Below, in pieces: positions 1 to 11,785 of a DNA stretch of 64,000 nt. Location of the stretch: assembly GCF_030272615.1 (NCBI RefSeq), contig NC_081415.1, forward strand, positions 369,959,667 through 370,023,666, in the 5' to 3' direction. The DNA comes from Cryptomeria japonica. Lineage: Eukaryota; Streptophyta; Pinopsida; Cupressales; Cupressaceae. The position numbers and the translations under genes were made by a program. Each line of letters starts with the position of its first letter. Position 1 is the first letter of the stretch. Under the pieces are notes generated by a model. It saw nothing but the letters and a program-made list of their open reading frames with translations, had not been told where the DNA came from and searched no databases.

Positions 1-2443
1 CAGTATTTCTGGTGGTGTAGCGTGTTGCAGTTGATTTTGGCGTGATTTCTAGTGGAGTTGTGCATTTGGGAATTTTATTTAGGACCAATCTATGCTATTT
101 AAATCATTATATTGGTCTGGTGGTTTGGTGTAGGAGCACTTAAGGGTCCAATGAGACCTCAAAGCCAAAAAATGGAAAGGTTGAGTCTATTTGGATGTAA
201 GAGGGTCATTCATGACCTAAAACAATGTAATAAGGCCTTTGAAGGTCAAGTTATGTAATGGTTGAGTCAAGTTGGGTCAAGTTGTCTAATTGAGTCATTA
301 ATGGTCAAATGGTGCCATATGGGCATATTATGTAATAATTGCCAAGATGGCATATTAGTTGTCAATTTGGGGTTCATAAATTGTTTTAAATGTATTCAAG
401 ACATTAGGTTAAGTTTCTTGATGTCATAAGGTCAAAATGTCCAAATTTGTCAAGTTTAACAAATTCAAATTTGAATTGCAACGATTAGTTGGTTCAAATG
501 GTAGTTAGGGAGGTTGTTTTCGGTTTTGGGAGCCCAAATGAGTTAAAAAACCCCATTCTCACATGTGGGAGAGGTTGGTTGAAGGTTGTTGAGGGATATT
601 GAAGTTGGGTGGATGTTGACATATGTAAAAACAATCATTTTGCAATAAAACATACACAGTTCCTTGTATTTTGTGTGCAAATCTAAACTTTCCTTTGATT
701 GTATAGTCCATATAGGGTACTATTGGATTGGATTATCATTGGAAGAGATAGGGAAATGTTATAATATTCATTTGACACTGATTTTAAGGTTTAATCAATC
801 CATGTGTATATATTGTTGACTGTCTTGAAAATTGCCATTTTTACAGTTTTGTGAAGGTTTTGAGGGTCACAATGCTAAATTGACCCATTCCACCTTATGT
901 ATTTACTATTTATAATGGAATGGGTCTATAATAATGTATCAAAGCCTATAATATTGGTTTGGGTGCAGGGAAGAGTGAAATGAAGGAGTGGTGAACACAA
1001 ATTGTTGAAAAGTTGTCATTTGAGGAGTGTATACCCGGTGTCATGTATAGGTCTGAGTGTTTTCATTGAACAAGGGTATAATTTTATGTTGGATTATATC
1101 TATCCATGTTTAATAGATGGCTTTTGACCTTTTAGTTGGTTCTGGAAGTGTTTGGAAGTGGGATTGTGAGGAAGCCCTAGGTTTTGGGTCCTAAAAGTGA
1201 GGGTTTGGTGTTTAGATGAGTAGATGAGAATGGAACCCCTTAAAACCTTGAATATATATATTTTTTAATCCTAACTCAATAATTTTTTTGGTTTTTGGAT
1301 TGAGGAGTGAAGTTTGTGATAGGGTTGCTTTGTAAAAGTGGCCTAATTGGCCTAGTTTCATGCATAACAGGGTATTGGTTCTTGTAATTGGTTGAAAGAA
1401 CATATATCTAGTTTTGGAGTATGTTATGTAACTCTGAAAAGGGTGTCTAGATATGTAATTTTTTTTCCAATTATTTTGGGAAAGTTTTGAGTTATTGTTG
1501 AATTACCCGATTTGGAGGGCTAGTAGGAATAAGCCTCCTAAGTACAGTTTTATGTATTGGGAAGTGAACTAGTCAACTTGAGCATGTGGATCCTTGTTTC
1601 AGGGTGTCATAGGTGTGTTAAACCCTTGATTTATGTTTTGTTAATCCATTGAAGTTGAAAACCCCATTTGAGTGGTTGAGTGATGCCTTGAGAGTGCATT
1701 GAGACAAGGTGTGAAAGGATGAAAAATATAGTATTGGATGATTCAAGTTTGATTATCTTCAGGTCAATTGAGTGTGATTAGAAGAAGTCACAAGGCTCTA
1801 CATCAGGGTTTATCTTTGTATTGTGTGATGTAGTTTTGTAATTGAGGGTTGAGGGTTTACCCGACCTTGTTGTCAAGGTTGATGAATTATGTATATAGGT
1901 GATATAATGATGTAATTTGTGAGTTGTTGTTGTGTCTTCATTATTAGAGAGAGGTTTATGTGTGAACAAGTGATTTATCCTTTGGTGTTGAGTTTGTGCT
2001 AAGATTGGTGTTGTAGGGCAGACATCTATGCTTAACCGGAATTGTAATCAGGCATTTGGAGATGCTATTTCTTAAGTTCACTTCTTCTGGATTGTAGTCC
2101 AAATCTTAGTGTAAGTCAGTGAGACTTCCCTGAGGGTTGTAGCCTTTTGGGCCATTATTATTTGAGCAGTGAAATCTAGGTAGTGTGCCTAAATGCATGT
2201 GCATTCCCCATTGTAATATTTTCACATACTACTGCAGAGTATCATCTTACTGTGGGTAGGTTCCCACCGTGGTTTTTCCCTTAACCGAGTTTTCCACATC
2301 AAAATATTGGTATTGTGTGTTGTGCTATTAATTTTCTTATCTATCTTATTATTGGAATTTATTAGATATGTTCTTTGTTTGTTGTTCTAGTGAAGACTAT
2401 TTCACCCCCCCCTCTCAGTCTTCCTTCTTGATTGCTACTAAAA
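1..2443 (+). repeat. Ty1/copia element, 5' LTR (left end outside window)
   Basis: Positions 1-124 match 7477-7602, and 1809-2443 match about 7603-8233, so this is the 5' copy of the LTR at 6989-8233. The true start lies roughly 490 bases before the window. Positions 125-1808 have no counterpart in the right LTR (see findings). The end is placed just before the primer binding site; the terminal CA is degraded (CTAAAA against CTAACA in the other copy). No gene is visible inside. Confidence 0.85.
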
Positions 2444-2445
2444 AT

Positions 2446-2457
2446 TGGTATCAGAGA
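2446..2457 (+). promoter_or_regulatory. primer binding site, initiator tRNA-Met type
   Basis: TGGTATCAGAGA lies just inside the 5' LTR. It matches the TGGTATCAGAGC site complementary to the 3' end of plant initiator tRNA-Met at 11 of 12 bases. It marks the start of minus-strand DNA synthesis for the copia element and fixes the LTR boundary. Confidence 0.85.
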
Positions 2458-2499
2458 TAGATCCTCTAGTAGAGGCTTAGTCGCTTGAGGAGATACAAG

Positions 2500-3360
2500 A
2501 TGGAAGCTCAAGGTGTAATCTTTAAGAAGGACAATCCAAGATTTGATGAAAGTAACTATTTTATATGGAAGGACCAGATGGAAGTACACTTGAAATGTCT
2601 TGGTGAAGATTATTGGAAGATTACAAATAATGTCTATGTTGTTCCTCAGAATGGACCTTCTACTCCTGATAAGGTTAAGGAAGAAGAACAAAAAATAAGA
2701 GCGAACAAAGCATTGCTTATTGCCTTGACTGATTTTGAGATGACTAATGTGATGGGACTTCAGACCACACATGAGATCTGGGTGAAGCTTGAGGTGTTGT
2801 ACATGAAGGTGATAAATGAGTGAAGGTTGCTAAGTTACAAAGTTTGAAAGGAAAGTATGAGACATTGAAGATGGGAAATGATGAGAACATACACTCTTTT
2901 ATGGCTAAGGTGAATGATGTTGTCCTAGGTATCAGATGTGCCGGTGGAACTATTGAGGAAGATAAAATTATTGCTAAGGTGTTGAGATCTTTGCCTCCTA
3001 CCTATAAGCATAAGGTTGTTGCTATTGATGAGAGCCGGAGTGTGACTACTGTGACAAGAGATATGCTGGTTGGAAAGCTTGCTGCATTTGAGCTAAGTGA
3101 ATTTGGAGAATCACATGGAAAGTCTAAGACAACATTCAAAGCATCTGCATCTCTATTTAGAAAGCATAAATATGATCCCGATGAGTTTAGAATATCTAGA
3201 TATGAAAGAGAGAGAAGAGAGATGGAAGATCAAGAAAGGGAGCTAGATGAACTTGAAGCTCTGATTGCTTAGAGATTGCCTAAAGGTGCTGATAAAGTTG
3301 CCTTTAAAATGCTTCTCTTGCAATAAGATAGGACATTTTTCTTCTAGATTCTTGGAGAGA
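2500..3360 (+). pseudogene. gag: Ty1/copia gag (capsid-nucleocapsid), degraded
   Basis: Gag would form the virus-like particle that packages element RNA. The frame starts at the ATG at 2500 (MEAQGVIFKKDNPRFDESNY), 43 bases after the PBS. It carries the usual copia gag landmarks: an early N-x-W segment (NYFIWKDQM), then a VAKLQSLKGKYETLKM segment and a charged C-terminus. The frame is broken near 2810-2823 by a small indel and stop, and again at 3270. A zinc knuckle at 3310-3351 reads CFSCNKIGHFSSRF. The last cysteine of CX2CX4HX4C is phenylalanine, so RNA binding is probably lost. It cannot give a working product as it stands. Confidence 0.85.
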
Positions 3361-3990
3361 ATGGCTAAGTATGAAAGGCATAATAAGTTTGATAAGCATG
3401 ATAGGAATGATAGATATAACAAGCATGAGAAGTATGACAAGTCTTACAAGCCTAACTGGAAGTTTAGAAATCAGAAGAAATGTTATTATGCTACTGATGA
3501 AGGTATTACCGATGAAGAATATGAAGGAGATGAAGTTATATTCCTTGCCATTAAAGAATATGGACTTGTACTTGTTTATTCCACTAGCTGTAATATTGAG
3601 GAGAAAGATTTAGCAGCTAATGTTGAAGACAAAGATGAATGGATAATTGACAGTGGCTGTTCACATCATATGACCGGTGACAAAAGAAAATTTGTGAGTA
3701 TGAAAAGATATGATGGTGGATAGTTAGATTTGGAGATGACAAAGCCTGTGTAATCAATGGGAGAGGTTCTATTTCTTTTGATGATAAGCATAAAAATGAT
3801 GATGTCTTGTATGTTGAAGGTTTGAAGTATAATCTTCTGATTGTTGTACAGATGGTTGATAAGGGTTATGATCTACAATTCAAGGATGGTAAATGCAAGA
3901 TCTTGAATGCCTTTGGTATAGAGATTGTATCTGGAACTAAGATTGAAGGTAACATTTTTCATTTGAATGCTGGTGAGAAAAGCTATTTGA
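3361..3990 (+). pseudogene. Ty1/copia protease region, degraded
   Basis: The aspartic protease that matures the polyprotein is recognised from WIIDSGCSHHMTGDKRKF, with the catalytic Asp codon at 3649-3651. This is the standard copia DSG.S.HMTG motif. Upstream is a Lys/Asp/Tyr-rich linker. Downstream (from about 3722) the frame shifts, and the protein continues in another frame with the usual VLYVEGLKYNLL segment before integrase. The active-site triad looks intact, but the shift at about 3720 breaks the polyprotein. Confidence 0.85.
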
Positions 3991-4940
3991 TTGCTCAGAT
4001 TGATGAGAGTTGGTTGTGGCATAGAAAAATGTGTCATGTGAATTTTGATTCAATGATTAAGATTTTTTCTACACATGCTATTAGAGATCTACCCAAGATT
4101 GTTAAGCTTGCTAATCGGATATGTAAGGAATGTCAGTTGGGTAAGCAAACAAGAATTTATTTCAAAAGAAAACAGTATACATCATAAGGATTGCTAGATC
4201 TTGTGCATACTGACCTATGTGGACCTACAAATGTTAGAAGTGTGTAGGGTGATAGATATTTTATGCTACCAATTGATGATTATTCAAGGATGATGTGGGT
4301 TGTGTTTTTGAAGGATAAATCGGAAGCATTTGACAAATTCAAGATATTCAAAGCTAAGGTTGAGACCGAGTCTATATTGAAGGTGAAGTGTCTAAGATTT
4401 GATAGAGGTGGAGAATTATATTCCGGTGAGTTCAATTCATTCTATGAGAAGCATGGGATTATAAGACAATTATCTGCTCCTAGAAACCCTCAGCAGAATG
4501 GAGTCATTGAGAGGAAGAACATAACTATTTTGAATGTTGCTAGAACTATGCCGATTGAAGGAAATATTTTGAAGATTTACTAGAGAGAAGCTATTAGTAT
4601 TGGATTTTACACATTCAACAAAGTTCACATCAAAGGTGATACCGGTAAGACCCCTTATGAGATTTGGTTTGGTCATGTTGCTACTATGAGATATTTTAGA
4701 TTATTTGGTAGAAAATGTTATATCAAAAGAGACGAGGACATAGGAAAGTTTTATGCTAGAGGTAATGAAGGTATTTTCTTAGGATATTCAACAAAGAGAA
4801 AGGCTTGCTGGTGCTACAATAAGAGACTGAGAAAGATAGTAGAAAGTACAAATGTGAAGGTGGATGAGAACCTTGGGAAAGAAATCAGAGTATGTGGTTA
4901 TGATGATGGTCAACATACTGTTTTAATGCCTAGTTAGCCC
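3991..4940 (+). pseudogene. Ty1/copia integrase, degraded
   Basis: Integrase inserts element cDNA into the genome. The HHCC zinc-binding region reads WLWHRKMCHVNFDSM, followed by CKECQLGKQTR. The catalytic core shows DDYSRMMWVVFLKDKSEAF, then RFDRGGELYSGEF and NGVIERKN, so the three acidic residues are present. Stops interrupt the frame at 4185-4187, 4245-4247 (TAG where related proteins have Gln in RSxQGDRYFM), 4581-4583 and 4935-4937. The C-terminal part (RKCYIKRDEDIGKFYARGNEGIFLGYS) is recognisable to about 4937. Domain order gag-PR-IN-RT-RH places the element in Ty1/copia rather than Ty3. Confidence 0.87.
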
Positions 4941-5040
4941 GAAGAGCCTAAGCAAAATGATCTGGTAGAGATTGTGAATCTAGATGTTGCAGGTGAAGGA
5001 GCACAGGAACCTGAAAACCAGAACAATCAGAAGACTCCGA

Positions 5041-5995
5041 GGTATGTAAGATTGAATTTTTCAAAATCAGATTATTGGTGATAAGATAAAGATATGATGA
5101 CTAGAAGAAAGTTAGCTGTTGAAGAAGTATGTTTGATTTCCAAAGTTGAACCTAAAGATGTTGCTGAAACCTATAAAGATGAGAGTTGGATGAGAGTTGG
5201 ATGAGAGCTATGGAAGAAGAACTAGCTCAGATAGAAAATAATAACACTTGGGAACTTGTGCCTAGACCTAAGGATAAGAATGTTATTGGTACTAAATGGG
5301 TATTCAGAAACAAATTGAATGAAGCCAGTGAAGTTGTAAAAAATAAAGCAAGATTGGTCTGCAAAGGGTACTCACAACAAGAAGGAATTGCTTAAGAGGA
5401 GACTTTTGCCCCGATTGCTAGACATGAAGCTTCTAGACTGTTGCTTTATTATGTTGCTTATAAAGATTTCAAGGTATATTAGATGGATGTCAAATCTGCC
5501 TTTTTGAATGGTGATCTTGAGGAAGAAGTATACATTGAACAACCTGATGGATTTTCACTGTCGGATGATGGAGACATGGTATGTAAGTTGAAGAAAGCTC
5601 TTTATGGACTGAAAATATCCTAGAGCCTAGTATGCTAGACTACATAAGTACTTGTTGAAATTGGGATTTAGTAAAGGTGTTGCTGACAACAATCTATACT
5701 TTAAGATAGAAAATGATAACATCCTGATTGTTGAAGTCTTTGTTGATGATATAATCTTTGGTGGTGATGATAACTTGAGCATTAAGTTTGTTTGTGATAT
5801 GCAAAAAGAATTTGAAATGTCTATGATTGGTGAGATGAAATTTTTCTTAGGTTTGCAGATTTTACAGACTGGAAAAGGTATATTCATATCTTAAACTAAG
5901 TATGTGAAGGAATTACTGAAGAAGTGTGGATTAGATGACTCCAAACCGGTTGGAAATCCTATGGTGACTGGTTATAAATTGCCCAAGAATGATGA
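5041..5995 (+). pseudogene. Ty1/copia reverse transcriptase, degraded
   Basis: Reverse transcriptase makes element DNA from RNA. Landmarks in order are [92 protein letters not shown] and the active-site segment VFVDDIIFGG near 5739-5762 (FVDD for the usual YVDD). In-frame stops at 5393-5395, 5480-5482 and 5892-5894 each fall where relatives carry Gln or a conserved residue. There is a frame break near 5620. It is not functional. Confidence 0.9.
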
Positions 5996-6692
5996 ATCTC
6001 CTAAATCTAATTAGAGTTTGTACATATCTATGGTTGGTGGACTATTGTATCTTACACAGAATAGGCTAGACATTATGCATTATGTTTGCATGGATGCTAG
6101 ATATCAAGCCGATCCAAAAGAGAGTCATGTCACTACTATGAAGAGGATATTTAGGTACCTGAAGGGAATTGTAGACTATGGATTATGGTATCCTAGGAAT
6201 GATGATTTCATGATTTGTGCCTTTACTAATGTTGATTGGGTTCATCATGTTGATGACCGAAAGAGAACTACCAATGGAGCATTCTTTTTGGGTAAGAAAT
6301 TGGTTTCATGGGCTACCAAGAAACAAGATTCAATATCTTTATCTACTGTTGAAGCTGAGTACATTGCTACTACTAGTAATTGCACTCAGGTAATTTGGAT
6401 GAAGTAAATGTTGAATAATACCAGAGTTATTTATGATGAGCCTACTGTTATATACTATGATAATTCTAGTGCTATTAACATGTTAAAAAATTTGGTGCAA
6501 CATTCTAAGACTAAACATGTGTCAATCAAATATTATTACTTGAGAGAGTAAGTCAGTGAAGAGAAGGTGAAGCTGGAGTATGTATCTATAAAGGAACAAA
6601 TTGCTGATATTTTCACTAAACCTTTGCTTGTAGATACATTTGTCTATTTGAGAGACAAGTTAGGGGTATCCACCCCTCCCGATGAGAACTAG
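5996..6692 (+). pseudogene. Ty1/copia RNase H and polyprotein C-terminus, degraded
   Basis: This domain would remove the RNA strand of the RNA-DNA hybrid. Landmarks are YISMVGGLLYLTQNRLDIM, RIFRYLKGIVDYGLWY, FTNVDWVHHVDDRKRTTNGA, SISLSTVEAEYIATTS, then YYDNSSAINM, SKTKHVSIKYYYLRE and QIADIFTKPL. The first catalytic Asp of the usual Y.DADWAG motif is replaced in FTNVDW. Stops at 6012-6014, 6405-6407 and 6549-6551 fall at expected Gln positions (for example WMK then stop; LRE then stop). The reading ends at the TAG near 6690, about 300 bases before the 3' LTR. Confidence 0.9.
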
Positions 6693-6976
6693 ATGCATTG
6701 AGTTGCATCAATCCAATGGATATCATAACTTTATCTTTTTATCCGGATTCGTGAGTTGGTGCTGCTCCTCTGCTGGAGTAGTCTGTGTTTTGGGGTGAGA
6801 GATTCATGTTTCTATTTGGTTTTCTATTTTGTAAGCTTGGAATTTCTATCAAAGGTGGAGAGAGAGTTCATGTGAAAAAATTCTTTCTAAGTCTTGATCT
6901 TAGGGGGAGTTTGTTGGAGATATCTTCTTTTCTTTGCATTGACTATTTTTCACATCCATATGTTGGCATCAATGCT

Positions 6977-6987
6977 AAAGGGGGAGA
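6977..6987 (+). promoter_or_regulatory. polypurine tract of the copia element
   Basis: AAAGGGGGAGA lies immediately before the 3' LTR start TGTTGG. This is the expected plus-strand priming site. A similar purine run (TAGGGGGAG) occurs at about 6901-6909 and may be a second, internal tract. Confidence 0.8.
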
Positions 6988-6988
6988 T

Positions 6989-8233
6989 TGTTGGATATTG
7001 TCATGCATTGATACTGCTAGGATATGTTGTTGTCATTGATGTCAACATAATCCTGTGTATTGTTCTGGTGATTGCTGATTGGGAAGATTTTCTGATCCAG
7101 TTTGTAGTGTTGGTTTGCTGATCACTATTTTGTAGAGTTTGGTATATCCTCTGGTATACTCCGGTGTGATCAGATCTAATGCTGAGCTTTTGGGATATTG
7201 CTTATGATAGTCTTGTGTATCTTCATTTCAAATGGATCATGATTTGGTAATCCTCAAGTTATCTTTCTTCGTGACAGTTGCTGATTAGTTGTGTTCTTGA
7301 GCTTTCAGACGTTGACCAATGAAGATTTGAAAAGTGGTGTTGGTGCAACTATTCTTGGTGATTCTAATGTACTTGCTGGTGTTTCCTAGTCATGTCCTAT
7401 TTTTTTTGGCAATCCGCATTGATCATTGTGTGATTTTTTGGTGGTTTCTATCAACCAGTGATGATTTGCATGTTATGCGGTATTTTTGGTGGTGTAGTGT
7501 GTTGCGGTTGATCTTGGCGTGATTTCCAATAGAGTTGTGCATTTGGGAATATTATTTAGGACCAAGCTATGCTTTGTAAATCATTATATTGGTCTGGTGG
7601 TCAATCTTTGTATCATGTGAAGTAGTTTTTTAATTGAGGGTTGAGGGTTTAGCCGACCTTGTTGTCAAGGTTGATGAATTGTATATATAGGTGATATAGT
7701 CATCTAATTTGTGTGTCATTGTTGTATCTGTATTATCAAAGAGAGGTTTATGTGCGAACAAGTGATTTATCCTTCGGTGTTGAGTTTGCGGTAAGATTGG
7801 TGTTGCAGGGAAGACATCTATGCTTAAATGGAACTGTAATTAGGCATTTAGAGACGCTATTTCTTTAGTTCACTTCTTCCGGATTGTACTCTGAATCTTA
7901 TTGTAAGTCAATGAGACTTCCCTAAGGGTTGTAGCCTTCTAGGCCATTATTATTTGAGTAGTGAGCTCTAGGAAGTGTGCCTGGATGCATGTGAAATCCC
8001 CATTGTAATATTTTCACATACTATTATAGAGTATCATCTTACTGTGGGTAGGTTCCCACCATAGTTTTTCCCTTAATTGGGTTTTCCACATCAAATTTTT
8101 GGCGTTGTGTATTATGCTATTAATTTGCTTATCTATCTTATTACTACAGTTTATCAAATCTATGCTTTGTTTATTTTTCCGGTGAAGACAAATTCACCCC
8201 CCTCTCAGTCTTGCTTCTTGATTGCTGCTAACA
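6989..8233 (+). repeat. Ty1/copia element, 3' LTR (internally deleted)
   Basis: It starts TGTTGGATATTG after the polypurine tract and ends GCTGCTAACA, giving the TG...CA termini of an LTR. It matches the 5' LTR at 1-124 and 1809-2443 but lacks the 1.7 kb between them. The five bases after it are GGATC; the partner target copy lies outside the window. Confidence 0.85.
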
Positions 8234-9310
8234 GGATCTGCTCAAATTGGATGGAGGTGAAGTGCTTCTTAAAATCCTCCACCATGTGACGCTAAGGGAT
8301 AAATTTGTCATGTTTTTTTTTGTACTCATCATTGAATTGTTTAATGACAAGTTGGAATTCACCATAGATGTGTAGGTCAGTGATCTTTCATTAGATAGCC
8401 AAGCAGAGACTGGTAATGAGGGCTTCATACTCTCCAATATTATTTGTGCATGCAAATGCTATCTTGTAAGACTCAGATATGCAATCTCCTTGAGTGGTGA
8501 TCAACAAACAACCTGCTCCCAATCCATGTTGCATGTAAGAACCATCAAAGTAAAGATACCATTAGGTGGACTGAGTGATTGCCATAATGATTGAGTCATC
8601 TGGAAATTCTGCAATCAGGGGGTGTTCTCCTTGTAGAGGGGCATCAACCTATTGATCAACAATAACGTGTGCTTTGATTTCCTTTCGGTCTACATACTCA
8701 ATTTTAAATTCACTTAAGAGCATAACCCACTTGGCAGTGCATCTTGTAAGAGCAGCCCTGGATAGTAGGTACTTGAGGGGGTTGATTTTTGCAATGAGGT
8801 TGGTCTTGTGATTTAGCATGTAGTGGTAGAGTTTTTGAGTACTGAAAACAATTGCAAGGCATGCTCACTCTATTCGAGTATAGTTGAGCTCATAACCTAC
8901 TAGGGTGTGGCTAATGTAGTAGATGGTGCATTCTTTTCCTTGATCATCAGTTTGTGCCAATAACTCCCCTAGGTCCATTGATGTATCTAAGATATACAGG
9001 AGAAGTGGTTGTCCTCGAATAGGAGGCATTAACATAGGTGGGGATGTTAAGTATTCTTTGAGCTTTTTGAAGGCTTTTTGGCACAAACAATCCCACTAAA
9101 ATCTGGTGTCTTTCCATAGGAGGTGAAAAAATGGATGGCACTTGTCTACAAGCTGTACGATGAACCGATAGATGGACTGAAGTTTACCTTGTAGACTACA
9201 AAGTTACTTGAGAATTTTTGAAGGAGACATATCCACGTTTGCTTTTACCTTTGTTGGATCCACTTTGATTCCTCTGCATGATAATATGGATACAATGGGT
9301 GACTTCTTTC
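8234..9310 (-). pseudogene. Ty3 Tat-lineage RT / RNase H / aRH fragment
   Basis: The minus strand encodes a decayed pol piece close to those of elements B and C. From right to left: RT thumb (KVDPTKVKANV, SLQGKLQSIYRFIVQLVDKC), the RT-linked RNase H region (PLLLYILDTSMDLGELLAQT, YYISHTLVGYELNYTRIE), the connection (KWVMLLSEFKIEYVDRKEIK), then archaeal-type RNase H (YLYFDGSYMQHGLGAG, ACTNNIGEYEALI). Stops and shifts are frequent. Its left end is cut exactly at the copia LTR, so the copia element probably inserted here and the rest of the relic lies beyond the left window edge. Confidence 0.75.
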
Positions 9311-10252
9311 TTCAAATGGACAATATGATAATATGAAAATGAGATATCATTATGAAGGGAGGAGACTCCAATTTATAGATTGGAGGGGCCCAAAATGGAT
9401 GGCCAAGATTGATGAGGAATGGATGGATAGGATTGAATGTGAGTGGGAGAGGATTTGAGAGTACAAGTGAGAGATCCAAGATATTTGCCATAAAGACATT
9501 TCTTGTCTCCACACTTCTTAAGTACATGGGGAAGAGTTCCCCGAGTACGTCGGGAAGAGAGGAAAGGAATTTAAAATTCATTGGGAGAGGATGAGGGGAA
9601 TTAAAAATTCCCAAGAAAGAGGATGCATGGGGAAAATAAAGGATACACGAATTAAAAAATCCTTGGGAAGAGAGGGCATGAGGAGGTTCAAGGGATTTGA
9701 AATTCCTTGGATAGACAAAAGTGGGTGGCATTTAAGGTTGAAGGATGAGATGGGAAAGCCATTTATGGCAAAGAGTTGACCCATCCCTGATTAGGGATGT
9801 GAAAATGATTAAGGGAAGTGATTAGGTGGGTTAATGAGGGATTAGAGTGCAAGTGGGAAAGTTAGTAAGTTGGGACATGAGGAGAGAGAATGAGTGGAGG
9901 AATATAAAATTAAAAAAAATAGTGATCATGATTAGGCTAGGATTAATTAGGCTAACTGGTGGGATTGAGAGGGAGGTTTGTAGGAATCAGGGCATTAGTT
10001 AATTAATTGGAACTAATTAACTACTTAGGATTTAGAAGAATAATTGGCTAAGGTTTGAGAATTGAAATAAGTTTAGAAGAATAGGACATGATTAATTTTG
10101 ATATATTAATTATAATGCTAAGGTGATAAAATTAATTAAAATATAATTTAATTAATTTCAAGAAGAAATAGGACCAACATAATTAATGTAATTAATTATG
10201 CGGAAAGGCTACATTAATTAAATGATAATTTAATTTATTTTAGGTGTCTACA
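9311..10252 (-). repeat. probable Tat LTR remnant, minus orientation
   Basis: Read on the minus strand, the right end begins TGTAGACACCTAAAATAAAT. This resembles the TGTATACACCTAAAAATTGG start of the Tat LTRs at 15581 and 55514 and is likewise followed by AT-rich TTAATTAA runs. The left boundary is unclear: no PBS is visible near 9311, where the pol fragment starts, so LTR or internal sequence has been lost. Purine-rich plus-strand sequence at 9340-9780 is open in several frames, but nothing protein-like is recognised. Confidence 0.4.
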
Positions 10253-11785
10253 ACATTATAATGTTGTCTCAATCACAAATATTCATTACATTTATACCAA
10301 CAAAGTGGCTAGGGGAAACCCTAAGATAAAACAAAATATTTATAAATGGAACCATCAAGACATTCAACTACATGAGTTCTTTACAATATTGATCTCCATG
10401 AGATTTTAAAAATATGTTTTTCTAATGGAAACTATATTTGTAGGAGTTCAAAACTATATTCTCCTTCACACTTATCATCATGTGGAAAATTAAAAATATC
10501 GACTTTATTCTAAAAATAAACTAGTATATGTAGCACTTTTAAAGATAACTTAATAGAAAGTGTTGGAGTGGGGGGTTGGAAAAAAGGTGTGTTAGTAAGA
10601 GAAATGAACTATAACTATTATTAGGACAACAAAAAAAATTAGGGTTAGAAGAAAGGTATGCTAAGATTGGAAACTTTGAAATGAAACTTTGGCATTTAAC
10701 ATAGCCTTAGAAAGATGGACATCGACACCCCAAACTAAGAATTCATGGAAGTTTTGGAACTTACAACACATGGGGCTCAAGGAGGATGAAAGGAAACAAC
10801 ACACATGAAAATTTTGAACAAAGGAAACACATAAGAATTATCTCATATTAGTTATATATATATGATGGGTGAAATAATGCCTAAATGCACAAATGAGGCT
10901 CATACCAAGTAACTTGGACACCATGAAATCAGGTACTCACAATAGTTATATTTCATTTTAGAAATTCACTTATAGTTAATAATATATATTTTTAGGTAGG
11001 GTGGAAACTATCTTCTAAATTTTATTTTTAATAAGATCATTAAACTCTGATTGTATGATATCTTTCCAATTTTACTTTGATTAACCTCTTCAAAATTTTA
11101 TGCTCACTATCATATAAGGAAATTAAAACAACATTGTGATGGATGAAAATGGGATCAGGTAAAATAGGACCTAATCCTACTCTCATTCATACGTTAGAAT
11201 ATGAAAGAGCCTAAGGATGTGATTCACTTTGACTAACTCTTGTGAAAGAGATTAAAGGAATACTTTTAGGGTTTCTATTCCTTCGTTGATATGAAAGGAA
11301 ATGTGCTCAATGTAGGAGAATGCAAAGCTATTCTAATAAGATGTACAAAATCAACTAATAGCCTGATACAGAGTACAAAACTGAAAAGGGAATTTTGATG
11401 TGCACCTGTCATTGAAATCTAAGCCTGACTGAACTAGACTAGGGTGCTGGGCAGTCTGGTCCTTGCTACTGAACTAAGGCAGAAACTAGGAATCTACAAT
11501 TTAAAGCTCTCTGAATCTAAACTACCAAAACCTGCAATTGAGTGGAGAGAACCAGAGCGCTGGGGGCTCTTGTCCTAGAGGTCCGGGTCTAAATTCTAGA
11601 TATGGATCTATACCTATTAGCTGAGACTTCTTAGAAATTCACAACTTTGATGGAAACCTGTACCTGTGCCTACATGCTAGAAAATGGCATGTTTGTAGCT
11701 ATATATGGTTTTTCCTTAGTTAAACCCCTTGTTTTGGTGATTTCCACCTCCAAAAATAGCCAATAAAGTATTGAAAAGTGTGTGT
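10253..11785. other. unassigned AT-rich intergenic or decayed repeat sequence
   Basis: No gene, RNA or clear repeat partner is seen. A 16-bp perfect palindrome (CAACATTATAATGTTG, 10251-10266) spans the left edge. A more GC-rich patch at about 11400-11620 contains short repeated CTGGTCC/GGTCCGGGTC motifs like those in the LTR-like block at 13380-13480, suggesting more degraded LTR material. Confidence 0.3.

Noticed and set aside
2446-2457. A tRNA gene fragment
   Set aside because: Only the 3'-end complement is present, at the LTR boundary; it is a primer binding site. The same holds for 14143-14162, 26647-26665 and 40155-40167.
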